Source: Sarcina sp034439435 (GTDB lineage: Bacteria; Bacillota; Clostridia; Clostridiales; Clostridiaceae). From it: a stretch of DNA of 64,000 nucleotides. The position numbers were made by a program, and so were the translations under genes. The notes under the pieces are model-generated. The model had not been told where the DNA came from, did not search any database, and was given only the letters and a program-made list of their open reading frames with translations. The stretch's first letter is position 1; every line of letters starts with the position of its first letter. The stretch is from NCBI RefSeq assembly GCF_034439435.1, contig NZ_JAPCKJ010000001.1, positions 1,178,001 through 1,242,000 on the forward strand. The letters run 5' to 3'. Below are positions 8,323-16,838 of this stretch, in pieces.

Positions 8323-9459
8323 TTATAATTTTAACCCTTTAAATAAGTCTGCTAATGAGTAACCTTCTTCTTCGTCATTATATTGCATATACTCAGTTGA
8401 AGTTTCTACAGCATCTTTTATGCTTAAGCTCATTTTCTTATTTTCATCATCTATGTTTAAGATTTTAACCTTAACGTCTTGACCTAATGATAATACATCT
8501 GATGGCTTAGCTATATTTTCATCACTGATTTCTGAAATGTGAACTAATCCCTCAATACCAGGTAAAACTTCAACAAAAGCTCCAATCTTTATAAAGTTAG
8601 TTACTTTACCAGGAACAACATCTCCAACTTTTAATCCTTCTAGTGTTTCCCATGGATTTTTAACAACATCTTTTAATGAAAGCGCTATTCTTTCTCTTTC
8701 CATATTAACTTCAGAAACGAAAACTTGAACTTCATCACCAATAGCAACAACCTCTTCTGGTTTATGTACTCTTGACCATGACATATCACTTAAGTGAACT
8801 AACCCTTCTACTCCACCGATATCAACGAAAGCACCAAATTTAGCTAACCTAGTTACTTTTCCAGTTCTCTTTTCTCCTTCTTTAATTGAAGACCAAAGAG
8901 CTTTCTTTTCATTATTTCTTATTTCTTCATCTATTACTCTTCTTGAAACAACAACTTTTCTATTTTCCTTGTTGAATTCTATAACTCTAACCTCTAAAGT
9001 TTTTCCAACTAAATCTTCTAAGTTTTCTATTCTTCTTCCTGCACATTGAGAAGCTGGCATAAATACTCTAAGACCATTAAAGTCTCCTACTATTCCACCT
9101 TTAACGACTTCTTTTAATGTAACTTTTATTGATGCTTCTTTTTCGAAGGCCTCTTTTAAATCATCCCAAACCTTTATGGCATCTGCTCTTTTCTTTGATA
9201 AAAGAACATTTCCCTCTCCATCATCACCGCTTAATACCATTACAAATATATCGTCATCTACATTTATTGAATTTATATCAAAATCTTTGTCACTTGAAAT
9301 TTCATTTCTTGGTATTACACCATCTGCAAAGTGTCCAATATTAACTATTATTTCATCATTTTTTACACTTATAACTTTCCCTTTAACTATTTCACCTTTA
9401 TGAAAATGCTTTAATTCAAAGCTATCCATTAAATCTGACATTGTAAGATTTTCACTCAT
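8323..9459 (-). CDS. Ribosomal protein S1-like protein with four S1 domains
   Basis: 378 residues with four consecutive S1 RNA-binding repeats beginning near residues 18 (GEIVKGKVISVKNDEIIVNI), 105 (diverged), 192 (GEKRTGKVTRLAKFGAFVDI) and 277 (GDVVPGKVTNFIKIGAFVEV). Repeats 3 and 4 carry the classic GLVHLS/GLVHIS ends. Firmicute S1 homologues (Bacillus YpfD type) are shorter than the six-repeat E. coli S1 and are only loosely ribosome-associated; a role in mRNA binding is inferred. The ATG is preceded by AAAGGAGATG. In many clostridia such a domain is fused or adjacent to ispH/cmk; here the gene stands alone. Confidence 0.9.
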   Translation of the reverse strand: MSENLTMSDLMDSFELKHFHKGEIVKGKVISVKNDEIIVNIGHFADGVIPRNEISSDKDFDINSINVDDDIFVMVLSGDDGEGNVLLSKKRADAIKVWDDLKEAFEKEASIKVTLKEVVKGGIVGDFNGLRVFMPASQCAGRRIENLEDLVGKTLEVRVIEFNKENRKVVVSRRVIDEEIRNNEKKALWSSIKEGEKRTGKVTRLAKFGAFVDIGGVEGLVHLSDMSWSRVHKPEEVVAIGDEVQVFVSEVNMERERIALSLKDVVKNPWETLEGLKVGDVVPGKVTNFIKIGAFVEVLPGIEGLVHISEISDENIAKPSDVLSLGQDVKVKILNIDDENKKMSLSIKDAVETSTEYMQYNDEEEGYSLADLFKGLKL

Positions 9460-9564
9460 TTTTACATCTCCTTTATTTAAGGTTTACCTTATAAAATATT
9501 TTACATAACTATATAGGATAAAACAAGTAATACTTATAATTTATTACATTATTAACCAAATAAA

Positions 9565-9597
9565 AATTACCTAATAATATTCTATTATTAGGTAATT
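9565..9597 (-). terminator. Intrinsic terminator after the HMA-domain gene
   Basis: Perfect 15-bp stem (arms 9565-9579 and 9583-9597) with a 3-nt loop, followed on the minus strand by TTTTTATTT. It lies eight bases past the stop of the HMA gene. Confidence 0.85.
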
Positions 9598-9604
9598 AAA
9601 TCAC

Positions 9605-9808
9605 TTAATCTTCAATTGAAACTAATTCATAACCAACTTCTTCTAAGGCCTCTCTTAAAGTGTCTTCATCAACTTCAGTATCAACTACAGCTCTACCAAC
9701 TTCTACTTCTAAAACATCTACCCCATCAACATCTAATAAAGCTGCTTGAACGTGTCTAACACAATTTGAACATGACATTCCATCGATTTCTAAAATAAGT
9801 TTGCTCAT
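9605..9808 (-). CDS. Heavy-metal-associated (HMA) domain protein, CopZ-like
   Basis: 67 residues forming a single ferredoxin-like HMA fold. It begins MSKLILEIDGMSCSNCVRHV, with the metal-binding MSCSNC loop (CxxC at about residues 12-15), and ends in an acidic LVSIED. Proteins of this size shuttle Cu(I) to P-type ATPases or repressors. No copper ATPase or CsoR gene is in the window, so the partner is unknown, and an MxCxxC motif alone does not prove copper. The ATG is preceded by AAGGAGAG. Transcribed alone with its own terminator. Confidence 0.88.
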   Translation of the reverse strand: MSKLILEIDGMSCSNCVRHVQAALLDVDGVDVLEVEVGRAVVDTEVDEDTLREALEEVGYELVSIED

Positions 9809-9914
9809 AAAAAAATCTCTCCTTAAAAATTTAATTTATTTATATAATATACTTGAATTTTATATAATAATTCATAGATATTATTCATAACTTTTTAATA
9901 TCTATGATTTTTAA

Positions 9915-10700
9915 CTAACCTCTGGTAAATACCCATGTATCTCCTTCTGAAAGCTCATGGTTAAATTCATATCCATCCAAATCAAACTTCTTAATATCCT
10001 CTGATTTAGTTATACCATTTTGAGTTATATATCTTACCATTTCTCCTCTTGCTTTCTTAGCATATACAGTAACCACCTTATATTCAAGACCCTTTCTTTC
10101 CTTAAATACCGGAGTTATAACTCTAACTTTTTTCTCAATTTTTTTTACTGACTTATAATACTCATTAGAAGCTAAGTTTATAACAACCTTTTCATCGTGA
10201 TTTTCTAAATCATCTAAAATAGCATCTATTATTTTATCTCCCCAAAAGTCATAAAGATTTTTAAAGCCATCAATTGAAATTTTTGTTCCCATTTCTAATC
10301 TATATGCTTTTGTTCCATCTAGTGGTTTTAAAACACCATAAAGACCAGATAATATCCTTAGAGATTCATTGCAAAACTCTAATTCTTCCTTGGTAAAATC
10401 ATCTGCATTTAACCCTCTATAGGCTTCTCCTTTAAATGATAATACGAAAGGCTTTTCATCACCATAATAAATTGTATTCCAATCTTGAATTTTGGTGAAT
10501 GTGTGAACTCCTAAATCTTCACTTATTTTCATTAATGGGCATAAGTCATGAACCTCTAACTCTTTTAAGTCATCCATTATAGTTTCAGCCTCATTAATAA
10601 ATTTTGGCTTACTTGTTTTTAAATCTAACTTTACCTCAGTTAAATCTAAAGTTTTTGCAGGCGATAATAAAGCTAATATAAGTATCACCTCTTTCTTCAT
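9915..10700 (-). CDS. yaaA: Peroxide-stress / DNA-binding protein YaaA family
   Basis: YaaA (DUF328/UPF0246) proteins lower intracellular free iron during peroxide stress in E. coli and can bind DNA. The hallmark LLSPAKTLD is at about residues 11-19, followed by the conserved SGLYGVLKPLDGTKAYRLEMG segment (in pieces about 130-150) and a C-terminal ESEDIKKFD-like region; total 261 codons from ATG 10700. The start is doubtful: AAAGAGGTG lies inside the reading frame and points to a site near codon 8 (ATA at 10679) or 9, where family members normally begin (MLxLLSPAK). ATG 10700 has no convincing ribosome site. Confidence 0.88.
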   Translation of the reverse strand: MKKEVILILALLSPAKTLDLTEVKLDLKTSKPKFINEAETIMDDLKELEVHDLCPLMKISEDLGVHTFTKIQDWNTIYYGDEKPFVLSFKGEAYRGLNADDFTKEELEFCNESLRILSGLYGVLKPLDGTKAYRLEMGTKISIDGFKNLYDFWGDKIIDAILDDLENHDEKVVINLASNEYYKSVKKIEKKVRVITPVFKERKGLEYKVVTVYAKKARGEMVRYITQNGITKSEDIKKFDLDGYEFNHELSEGDTWVFTRG

Positions 10701-10842
10701 TAATTTGATTAAAAATATTATATAATAAAATAATTTTATTTGAAAATATCCTAAACATATTATTATAAAATTATTTAAATATACTTAATAATAATACTTT
10801 CAGAAGATTCAATCAATATTTTTTTCTATTAAAAACAAAAAA

Positions 10843-10868
10843 AATTTAAGGTCAAAAGACCTTAAATT
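10843..10868 (-). terminator. Intrinsic terminator overlapping the CBS gene stop
   Basis: 11-bp perfect stem AATTTAAGGTC / GACCTTAAATT with an AAAA loop; on the minus strand it runs into TTTTTTTTGTTTTT. The 5' arm includes part of the TAA stop of the CBS-domain gene. Confidence 0.9.
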
Positions 10869-11274
10869 ATTTTTTATATATACTATTGTAACAGTGATTT
10901 ATTATATCACTTCTTTTTATTATCCCTATAAATATGCCATTATCATCAACAACTGGTACAAAGTTTTGAGAAATGGCTAATGATATTAAACTTTCCATAT
11001 CTTCATTAATGCAAACGCTTTTATGTTTTACTCTTCTTGGTATGTCTCTTACACTAACAGTATTAGTATTCTTAAAATTAAGCTCTGGATTTCTTTTCAA
11101 TGTCCAAAGCAAATCCCCCTCTGTTAAAGTACCTATATATTTTCCTGTTTTATCTATAAGCGGAATAGCCGTATATCCATGATGCTCCATTCTCTCAATA
11201 ACTTGTCTCATTGTTGCATCTGTATATTCATAAGCTACCTCACTTTTTGGTGTTAGAAAAAAAGCAATATTCAT
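10867..11274 (-). CDS. Two-CBS-domain protein
   Basis: 135 residues, essentially a Bateman module: CBS1 about residues 12-60 (MRQVIERMEHHGYTAIPLID then GTLTEGDLLW) and CBS2 about 85-130 (VPVVDDNGIFIGIIKRSDII). Such stand-alone CBS pairs bind adenine nucleotides (AMP, ATP, c-di-AMP in some cases) and regulate partner proteins; ligand and partner are unknown here. The start ATG follows GGGG-AACTGATATATT. Monocistronic, terminator built into the stop codon. Similar small CBS proteins are widespread in Clostridium. Confidence 0.85.
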   Translation of the reverse strand: MNIAFFLTPKSEVAYEYTDATMRQVIERMEHHGYTAIPLIDKTGKYIGTLTEGDLLWTLKRNPELNFKNTNTVSVRDIPRRVKHKSVCINEDMESLISLAISQNFVPVVDDNGIFIGIIKRSDIINHCYNSIYKK

Positions 11275-11358
11275 AATATATCAGTTCCCCTATTTTTTAT
11301 AGTAATTGTTCTACTTTTATTTTATCATACATATTGTTTTTTAAGTGACAATATGTTG

Positions 11359-12261
11359 TCATTTAGCTAATTTTTTAAATTTATAATCAAGATCAATATA
11401 TTCTGTATCGTTTATTAAAGAGTTTGTAGATTCATAAACTAAATTTCCAGACAGAGTCTTTTTCAAAACAACCTCTTGTCTCACATTTTTATTACATTTT
11501 GGACATTTTCCTATAGATACAAATCTCCAACTAAATAGTCTAAAAGGATGCTCCATTTCTACTTTCACATTGCATTTTGGACATTTAAACTCTACATCTT
11601 CATATTCTAAACTATAATTTTTTAAATCTTTCACTCTAATAGACGGCATATTATATACATCTTCTACTATATACTCTTTTACTTTTTTAACATTATAAAG
11701 TCTTTTAAAAACCTCAGCTGTATAAACAGCATCATTTAATGCATCATGTAGCTTACTTTTATCCATTTTTATTTTTAACTCTTCTAAGGCATGCTTTAAA
11801 CTTAAAGATTTTTTATGAGCTAAAATTTTAGTGCAATATTTTTGTATATCAATATATTTTTTTATCCAACTTATATTGTTATAGGAATGATACTTTGCGT
11901 TATTAACTATATGAACAATATCATCAGTTGCCCATGAACAAAGTATATCATCTTCTTCAATAAAATCTTTAAGATTGTCCATAGCATCCTCGAATTTAAT
12001 TCCATCTTTTAAATTCTCTTCAGTTATTCCTGTTATATCAATTATCTTAGGATTTAAAACTCTAAATACTGATGGCTTAATATATGTTTTAAACTCATCT
12101 ACTTTCTGCATAAATTTATTTAATTTTATAGCCCCAATTTCTATTATTTCATTATAGGAATCTAATTCCTTTAATTCCTTGTGCTCATTATAAATATTAG
12201 GATAAAATTTTGTAATATTTTGCATATTATTAAATTCTAGGTCTATTATTACATACCCCAT
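11359..12261 (-). CDS. 3'-5' exonuclease (DEDDh) with C-terminal zinc ribbon
   Basis: 300 residues. The N-terminal exonuclease fold has YVIIDLEFN (DxE, residues 7-9), a central D in CSWATDD (about 107-113) and the Exo III motif LHDALNDAVYTAEVF (H and D, about 171-185), similar to Bacillus KapD-type exonucleases. The C-terminal portion has two CPKC knuckles about 30 residues apart (CPKCNVKVEME and CPKCNKNVRQE), a predicted zinc ribbon not in the minimal family. This suggests RNA or DNA substrate recognition, by inference. ATG preceded by AGAGGATG. Alone in its transcription unit. Confidence 0.85.
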   Translation of the reverse strand: MGYVIIDLEFNNMQNITKFYPNIYNEHKELKELDSYNEIIEIGAIKLNKFMQKVDEFKTYIKPSVFRVLNPKIIDITGITEENLKDGIKFEDAMDNLKDFIEEDDILCSWATDDIVHIVNNAKYHSYNNISWIKKYIDIQKYCTKILAHKKSLSLKHALEELKIKMDKSKLHDALNDAVYTAEVFKRLYNVKKVKEYIVEDVYNMPSIRVKDLKNYSLEYEDVEFKCPKCNVKVEMEHPFRLFSWRFVSIGKCPKCNKNVRQEVVLKKTLSGNLVYESTNSLINDTEYIDLDYKFKKLAK

Positions 12262-12457
12262 TCTCTACATCCTCTCACTATCTATATCCATATATAATTA
12301 TGCCACGAAATTCTAATTTTTTCATTAAAATCAAGTTATTATTATTTTTTAACCAAAATCCTCAACATAAATCCCTTTTTATCTTATCTCATAACTTTTA
12401 TTTTATTGAGTTATATTATAATTTTCAATAGACAAAATTAAACTTTTATTTAAATAA

Positions 12458-12490
12458 AAAGCACTGAACTTTTTTCCTGTTCAGTGCTTT
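12458..12490 (-). terminator. Intrinsic terminator after the DUF262 gene
   Basis: 12-bp stem AAAGCACTGAAC / GTTCAGTGCTTT with a 9-nt loop, followed by TTTATTT on the minus strand. It lies just past the stop of the GmrSD-like gene. Confidence 0.9.
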
Positions 12491-12497
12491 AAAAATT

Positions 12498-14252
12498 TTA
12501 GAATTTAGTCCAAAGTTCTAATGCTCTTTCAACTAAATTTTCATGTCTATTTTTTAATGAATCCATATTCCAGTCTTCTAACTCTAAAACTTCCTTAGTT
12601 ACAGCAAAATCGCTCTTTTTGCTTAAGTATTGTTCAACTTTTTCAGCAAATGGCTTATTATTAGCTCTTGTGTTCTTAGCTCCTGATATTATAACTAAGT
12701 TTCCAAATTTATTAGCCCAGTTTCTTCTCTGATCTGCTGTAAAGTTTTCTCTCCAGTAAGCTTCCTTAGCATTTCTAGGAAGAACATGCTCTATCATAAT
12801 CTTATCACTATAATCTAATACTTCATTTGGTCTCTTTTCCATATCAAGTCTTACGAAAATATATTTAGGTATCATCATTCTACCTTTGCTATAGAAGTCT
12901 ATATCATTTAAAGCATTTTCAAAGTATGCTGTTGTTCTTCCTAAATCATATAAGAATACTGATTCTTCTTTTATTTCTTCTAAAGAATCTTTTTCTTCTA
13001 TAACTTCTAAAATTTTATAAACTCTATTTAATCTATCTGCAAATGAGTTTCCATTTACCCAATCAATAACAAGTCTTTTCTCTAGAACTTTAACAAAATC
13101 TAAAACTAATTTATCATTATTAAACTTCTCAGCAAATCTAATAATTGCTGCCATCCATTCATCATATGGTAGTAATTCTCTCATTATATTTATTAAATTC
13201 TTATAATAGATCTTGTCCTCTTCAGATACTCCTTCAAGATTTCCATCTATTATGTACTTATCATATAATGCCTTTATAGCTGTTAAGTGATTTACAAAGT
13301 TAACTCCTAAATATCCAGGCTCATTTCTAAATATCTTCTTGCTAAATTCCTCATATACACTTTCTTCAGCTTTATTTTTAAGCTTCATTGTTCTCATGAA
13401 TCCTATAATTTGGTCAAGTTTTTCTTTACCTAAATCTTGTTCATGATTTTCCCAAATATCAGTATATTCTTTTCTTATTTCAGGATCTATAACTCTTAAG
13501 TTTTCACTCTTTAAAAGATCTGAATCTGTTAAAGGTAATCCTCTTGCATTTATTACATTGAATAATCTAAATGCTGAAGTAAATGATTCAGTTGTTATTA
13601 CAACAAGTACAACTTTTTGAAGTAAGTAAACTATGAACTCATTTAACTTTTCTTCTAAAAGATCTCCTTCTTCATTGAAGAAATTAGCTCTAAATACTTC
13701 TATTGCATTAACCATATTTTGTTTAGCTTCTGAAAGTTCTGCTATGTCTAAATCTTTAACTAAATCAGTTCCACCATCATTTAATATGTACTTTTTGAAG
13801 AATTCTTCTTCTTTTCCTCTAGCTTTAACTCTTATGCTTTCTTTAATTCCCATAAGAACATTTGGCTTTTGGTATATTAAATCAGATAATACTTTTTTAT
13901 ATTCTTCATTATCTATTAAATCTCTTATAGTAGCTATTAACATTATGATTGATGTAAGTCTTTGTTGTCCATCTATTACATCATATATACCACATCCATC
14001 ATCTTTATATTCTTTAGAACATAAAACAATACTACCTAAGAAATATGGCTCGTATTGATCAAACTCTTTACTACCTCTGCTTTTATTTAATTCTACTGAT
14101 TCCCAGATATCATCAACTAATTGCTTTAAGTTTTCTTTAGTCCAAGAATACGCTCTTTGATAATCTGGAATTTCAAATAAGAACTTATTACTTAATAAAT
14201 CCTTTATGTAATATTCTTTTGCTTTTACCTTTTCTGTAAACAAAATATACAT
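12498..14252 (-). CDS. DUF262 / DUF1524 protein (GmrSD-like, HNH nuclease)
   Basis: 584 residues. The N-terminal DUF262 (ParB-like, GmrS-type) domain shows YQRAYSW (31-37) and IDGQQRLTSI (93-102), the nucleotide-binding/hydrolysis signature of the family. The C-terminal DUF1524 HNH-type domain (GmrD-type) has EHVLPRNAKE (from 488), KFGNLVIIS and a downstream N in NTRANNKPF. Fused GmrSD proteins are type IV restriction enzymes against glucosylated or otherwise modified phage DNA; that role is inferred here. No methylase or other defence gene is adjacent. AGGAGG lies one base before ATG 14252 but nine before an in-frame TTG at 14243, so the real start may be TTG. Confidence 0.85.
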   Translation of the reverse strand: MYILFTEKVKAKEYYIKDLLSNKFLFEIPDYQRAYSWTKENLKQLVDDIWESVELNKSRGSKEFDQYEPYFLGSIVLCSKEYKDDGCGIYDVIDGQQRLTSIIMLIATIRDLIDNEEYKKVLSDLIYQKPNVLMGIKESIRVKARGKEEEFFKKYILNDGGTDLVKDLDIAELSEAKQNMVNAIEVFRANFFNEEGDLLEEKLNEFIVYLLQKVVLVVITTESFTSAFRLFNVINARGLPLTDSDLLKSENLRVIDPEIRKEYTDIWENHEQDLGKEKLDQIIGFMRTMKLKNKAEESVYEEFSKKIFRNEPGYLGVNFVNHLTAIKALYDKYIIDGNLEGVSEEDKIYYKNLINIMRELLPYDEWMAAIIRFAEKFNNDKLVLDFVKVLEKRLVIDWVNGNSFADRLNRVYKILEVIEEKDSLEEIKEESVFLYDLGRTTAYFENALNDIDFYSKGRMMIPKYIFVRLDMEKRPNEVLDYSDKIMIEHVLPRNAKEAYWRENFTADQRRNWANKFGNLVIISGAKNTRANNKPFAEKVEQYLSKKSDFAVTKEVLELEDWNMDSLKNRHENLVERALELWTKF

Positions 14253-14308
14253 GCCTCCTAAATTTTTGCTATTTATTTAAAGTGCTCTTTTACTTAATAA
14301 TCCTACTC

Positions 14309-14340
14309 ATGAAAAAAAGCCATTTAAGGCTTTTTTTCAT
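14309..14340. terminator. Hairpin between the mutS-like and DUF262 genes
   Basis: 13-bp perfect inverted repeat ATGAAAAAAAGCC / GGCTTTTTTTCAT with a 6-nt loop. The long A and T runs are inside the stem, so either strand could terminate; it most likely ends the upstream minus-strand mutS-like transcript. Confidence 0.6.
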
Positions 14341-14399
14341 AAAATACATCATTATTTTATTATAACAAAATTAATTTAATTTGTCTAAAATTAAGTTAT

Positions 14400-14429
14400 A
14401 TTGCTATTTTTATATACATAAATAGCAAT
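14400..14429. terminator. Hairpin just downstream of the mutS-like gene
   Basis: ATTGCTATTT / AAATAGCAAT 10-bp stem, eight bases beyond the mutS-like stop. A T tract follows on the plus strand only, so it is not a canonical terminator for the minus-strand gene; it may stabilise the 3' end. Confidence 0.4.
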
Positions 14430-14437
14430 TTTTTCTT

Positions 14438-16225
14438 TTATTTAATATCTATTCCGGCCATTTTCATTAAGTATCTAGCATTTCTTGTTTGCGAAACACC
14501 TTTTCTTAAAATATAATCAAACTTTAGTTTATTATCTTCATAATATTCTCTAAAATTATAATTTTGAATAGTTGAATTTTCCTTTTCCATATCACAAAGT
14601 TCAAAATCATGAGTTGATACTAATCCTAAGGTATTTCCTTTTAAAAGCTGATTTATTAAAATCTCTGCACCTTCATGCCTATCTAAAGAATTGGTACCTT
14701 TAAATATCTCATCTAATAAGAATAAAATCTTTTCTTTTCTTTTTACACCCTCAACAATAATCTTTATTCTAAGTATCTCAGCATAGAATGATGATATACT
14801 TTCCTCAAGATTGTCTCCAGTTCTCATACATGTATATACTTCTAATATTGGTGTCTCAAAGCTTTCTCCTTTTACCGGTAAACCTAAATAAGCTAATATA
14901 CAGTTAAAACCTACTGTTCTTAAGAATGTGCTCTTACCAGACATATTAGATCCTGTAATTAAAATAACTCGCTTATCTTTAGTTATTTCAAAGCTATTTC
15001 CTACACCTTTATCACCTAGCATAGGATGACTAAGATTTTTTCCTTTAAGGGTGTATCCATTGTTTATTTCCGGCATAGCCCATCCATTATTATTATAAGT
15101 AAATCCAGCTAGAGAAACTAAAGCTTCAAAGTCACCTAATGCGGTCATCCACCCCTCAAATTCATCCTTATTATTCTTCTTCCAAGTTTCAAGCCTTGAT
15201 AAAATTTGATAATCCCAAAGTAAATAACAGTTTAGTAGAACATAAAAAGCATTTCCTCTATCATAAAGCCATCCAGTTATTCTTTCTAATTTCTTTAACT
15301 CTCCACTTGCACTTTTATCCTTATTACTTAAATTGCTTTTTATCTCATTAAGTCTATTAGATTCAAAGGTTTCTTTTTCCACTAACCCTAAAGCATCTAC
15401 ATATGTTTTTATTCTATACTTTAAATCTTCAAAAATATTTAATCCCTTAACAACATCCTTATTGCCAATCTTTAAAATCACATAACTTACTAAGAGAGAA
15501 ATCAATAAGATTTGCCAAGTGACAATATTAATGCCTACTAAAATTGTAATTCCAATATTTATTAAAGGCATTAATATTCGTAAAATGTTTATTAAAGGTG
15601 ATATGCCCTTATGATTATCTTTTAGCCAATCTCCTAAATACTTTTCCTTCTTTCCTTTTTTATCTTTCAGAGATGATATAAATTCATGTCTAAAGTCAAC
15701 CTTTTTAGAAAGTTCCTTTAAGGCTTCTTGTCTAAGTATAATCTCCTCCTTACTTGGAAGCTCTTCTAATTTTAATAAATCACTTAACTTAGTTCTTCCA
15801 TAAACAGTGCCAGTTTCATTTATCCACTGGAATAAAGAATTTTTACCAAATATATCCAAGTCATTTATAAATGGATGTTCATTATCTAAATATTCCTCAC
15901 CAAAATCTTTAAATTCTCTCCATTTCCCTTCTAATCTCAAAACTTCTTTTTTGTTTATATCTATAAGCGCTTCTTTTTTATTTATTTTGTTAACTATCCC
16001 CTCATGAACCTTTGCTAAATATAGAAATAATGCTGAATTAAGCAAAAATAATATAATCCCAAATGATATGGAGCTTATACTATATGCATAGTATATAAAA
16101 AATAAAATACTCAAAGAAACAAGCAATCTCAATGCACTTATTATATTATAATCTCTTCTTAATCTACTTAAACTAGTTGAATATTCTTTTATTCTTTTCT
16201 CATAAACACTTTTTCTATTATCCAT
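14438..16225 (-). CDS. Membrane-anchored MutS-family ATPase
   Basis: 595 residues. Four hydrophobic segments (about 27-49, 52-71, 209-230, 234-252) indicate membrane anchoring. A MutS core region follows, then the MutS domain V ATPase: Walker A TGSNMSGKSTFLRTVG (424-439), DNLEESISSFYAEI, Walker B LFLLDEIFKGTNSLDRHEG (501-519) and the STHD switch (537-540). The mismatch-recognition domain I (FxE) is absent, so it should not initiate mismatch repair. The membrane-bound MutS-like branch has no established function. ATG follows GAGAGGATAAAT. No mutL nearby; possibly a single-gene unit. Confidence 0.88.
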   Translation of the reverse strand: MDNRKSVYEKRIKEYSTSLSRLRRDYNIISALRLLVSLSILFFIYYAYSISSISFGIILFLLNSALFLYLAKVHEGIVNKINKKEALIDINKKEVLRLEGKWREFKDFGEEYLDNEHPFINDLDIFGKNSLFQWINETGTVYGRTKLSDLLKLEELPSKEEIILRQEALKELSKKVDFRHEFISSLKDKKGKKEKYLGDWLKDNHKGISPLINILRILMPLINIGITILVGINIVTWQILLISLLVSYVILKIGNKDVVKGLNIFEDLKYRIKTYVDALGLVEKETFESNRLNEIKSNLSNKDKSASGELKKLERITGWLYDRGNAFYVLLNCYLLWDYQILSRLETWKKNNKDEFEGWMTALGDFEALVSLAGFTYNNNGWAMPEINNGYTLKGKNLSHPMLGDKGVGNSFEITKDKRVILITGSNMSGKSTFLRTVGFNCILAYLGLPVKGESFETPILEVYTCMRTGDNLEESISSFYAEILRIKIIVEGVKRKEKILFLLDEIFKGTNSLDRHEGAEILINQLLKGNTLGLVSTHDFELCDMEKENSTIQNYNFREYYEDNKLKFDYILRKGVSQTRNARYLMKMAGIDIK

Positions 16226-16304
16226 ATTTATCCTCTCAAACTACTTTTTTAATATTATACCATAGTTAACATATTTTAATACAAGGCAGGTTTTAAACTA
16301 ATGC

Positions 16305-16341
16305 AAAAAAGACCCTGTACAAATAGTACAGAGCCTTTTTT
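16305..16341 (-). terminator. Intrinsic terminator of the PTS unit
   Basis: GGCTCTGTAC / GTACAGGGTC stem with a 5-nt loop and TTTTTT on the minus strand. Two positions pair only as G-U wobbles in the minus-strand RNA and would be mismatches on the plus strand, so the hairpin serves the PTS IIA gene. Confidence 0.85.
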
Positions 16342-16800
16342 TTATCTTTTGTGTATTTCTAAAAGCTTATCTCCAATATTTATTTTTTTTCCGTTTTTAA
16401 AGAAAATAAATTCATCTTCTTTTAAATCTGTAAATATTATAGGAGTAGTCTTTAGTATATTATTTTCTTCTAAGCAGTTTAAATCAAAGAGGATAAGTTT
16501 TTCTCCACTCTTAACCATATCACCTAATTTAACTAGAGATTTAAATCCTAATCCTTTTAATGAAACTGTATCAATACCAATGTGTATTAAAATCTCTCTT
16601 CCTAAATCACTTTCTATTTTAATAGAATGCTTAGTCTTAGAAATCCATGTTACTTTTCCATTAACCGGAGAACAAAGTACTCCTTCTGAAGGTTCTATGG
16701 CTAAACCATCTCCCATGAGCTTACAAGAGAATATTTCATCATCAACCTCTTCTAAGTCAATTATCTTTCCACTCATAGGCGATAATATTATATCATCCAA
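16342..16800 (-). CDS. PTS glucose-type IIA component
   Basis: 152 residues, a free-standing EIIA-Glc (Crr-like) domain. It carries the family core DGLAIEPSEGVLCSPVNG (about 31-48), the first active-site His in SKTKHSIKIES (H58) and the phosphorylated His in ILIHIGIDTVSLKG (H73). It receives phosphate from HPr and passes it to the IIB domain encoded just upstream. The gap to the IICB gene is 38 bases on the same strand; ATG 16800 (or TTG 16803) follows AAAAAAGG. Co-expression under the RAT switch upstream of the IICB gene is inferred. It may also serve other transporters, as EIIA-Glc does elsewhere. Confidence 0.93.
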   Translation of the reverse strand: MDDIILSPMSGKIIDLEEVDDEIFSCKLMGDGLAIEPSEGVLCSPVNGKVTWISKTKHSIKIESDLGREILIHIGIDTVSLKGLGFKSLVKLGDMVKSGEKLILFDLNCLEENNILKTTPIIFTDLKEDEFIFFKNGKKINIGDKLLEIHKR

Positions 16801-16838
16801 AGTTTTACCTTTTTTTATCTTTTTCTTCTTTGATTTTA

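Noticed and set aside
12498..16225. A defence island formed by the GmrSD-like and MutS-like genes
   Set aside because: No methylase, toxin, integrase or other defence gene nearby and base composition is like the flanks; they look like independent genes.
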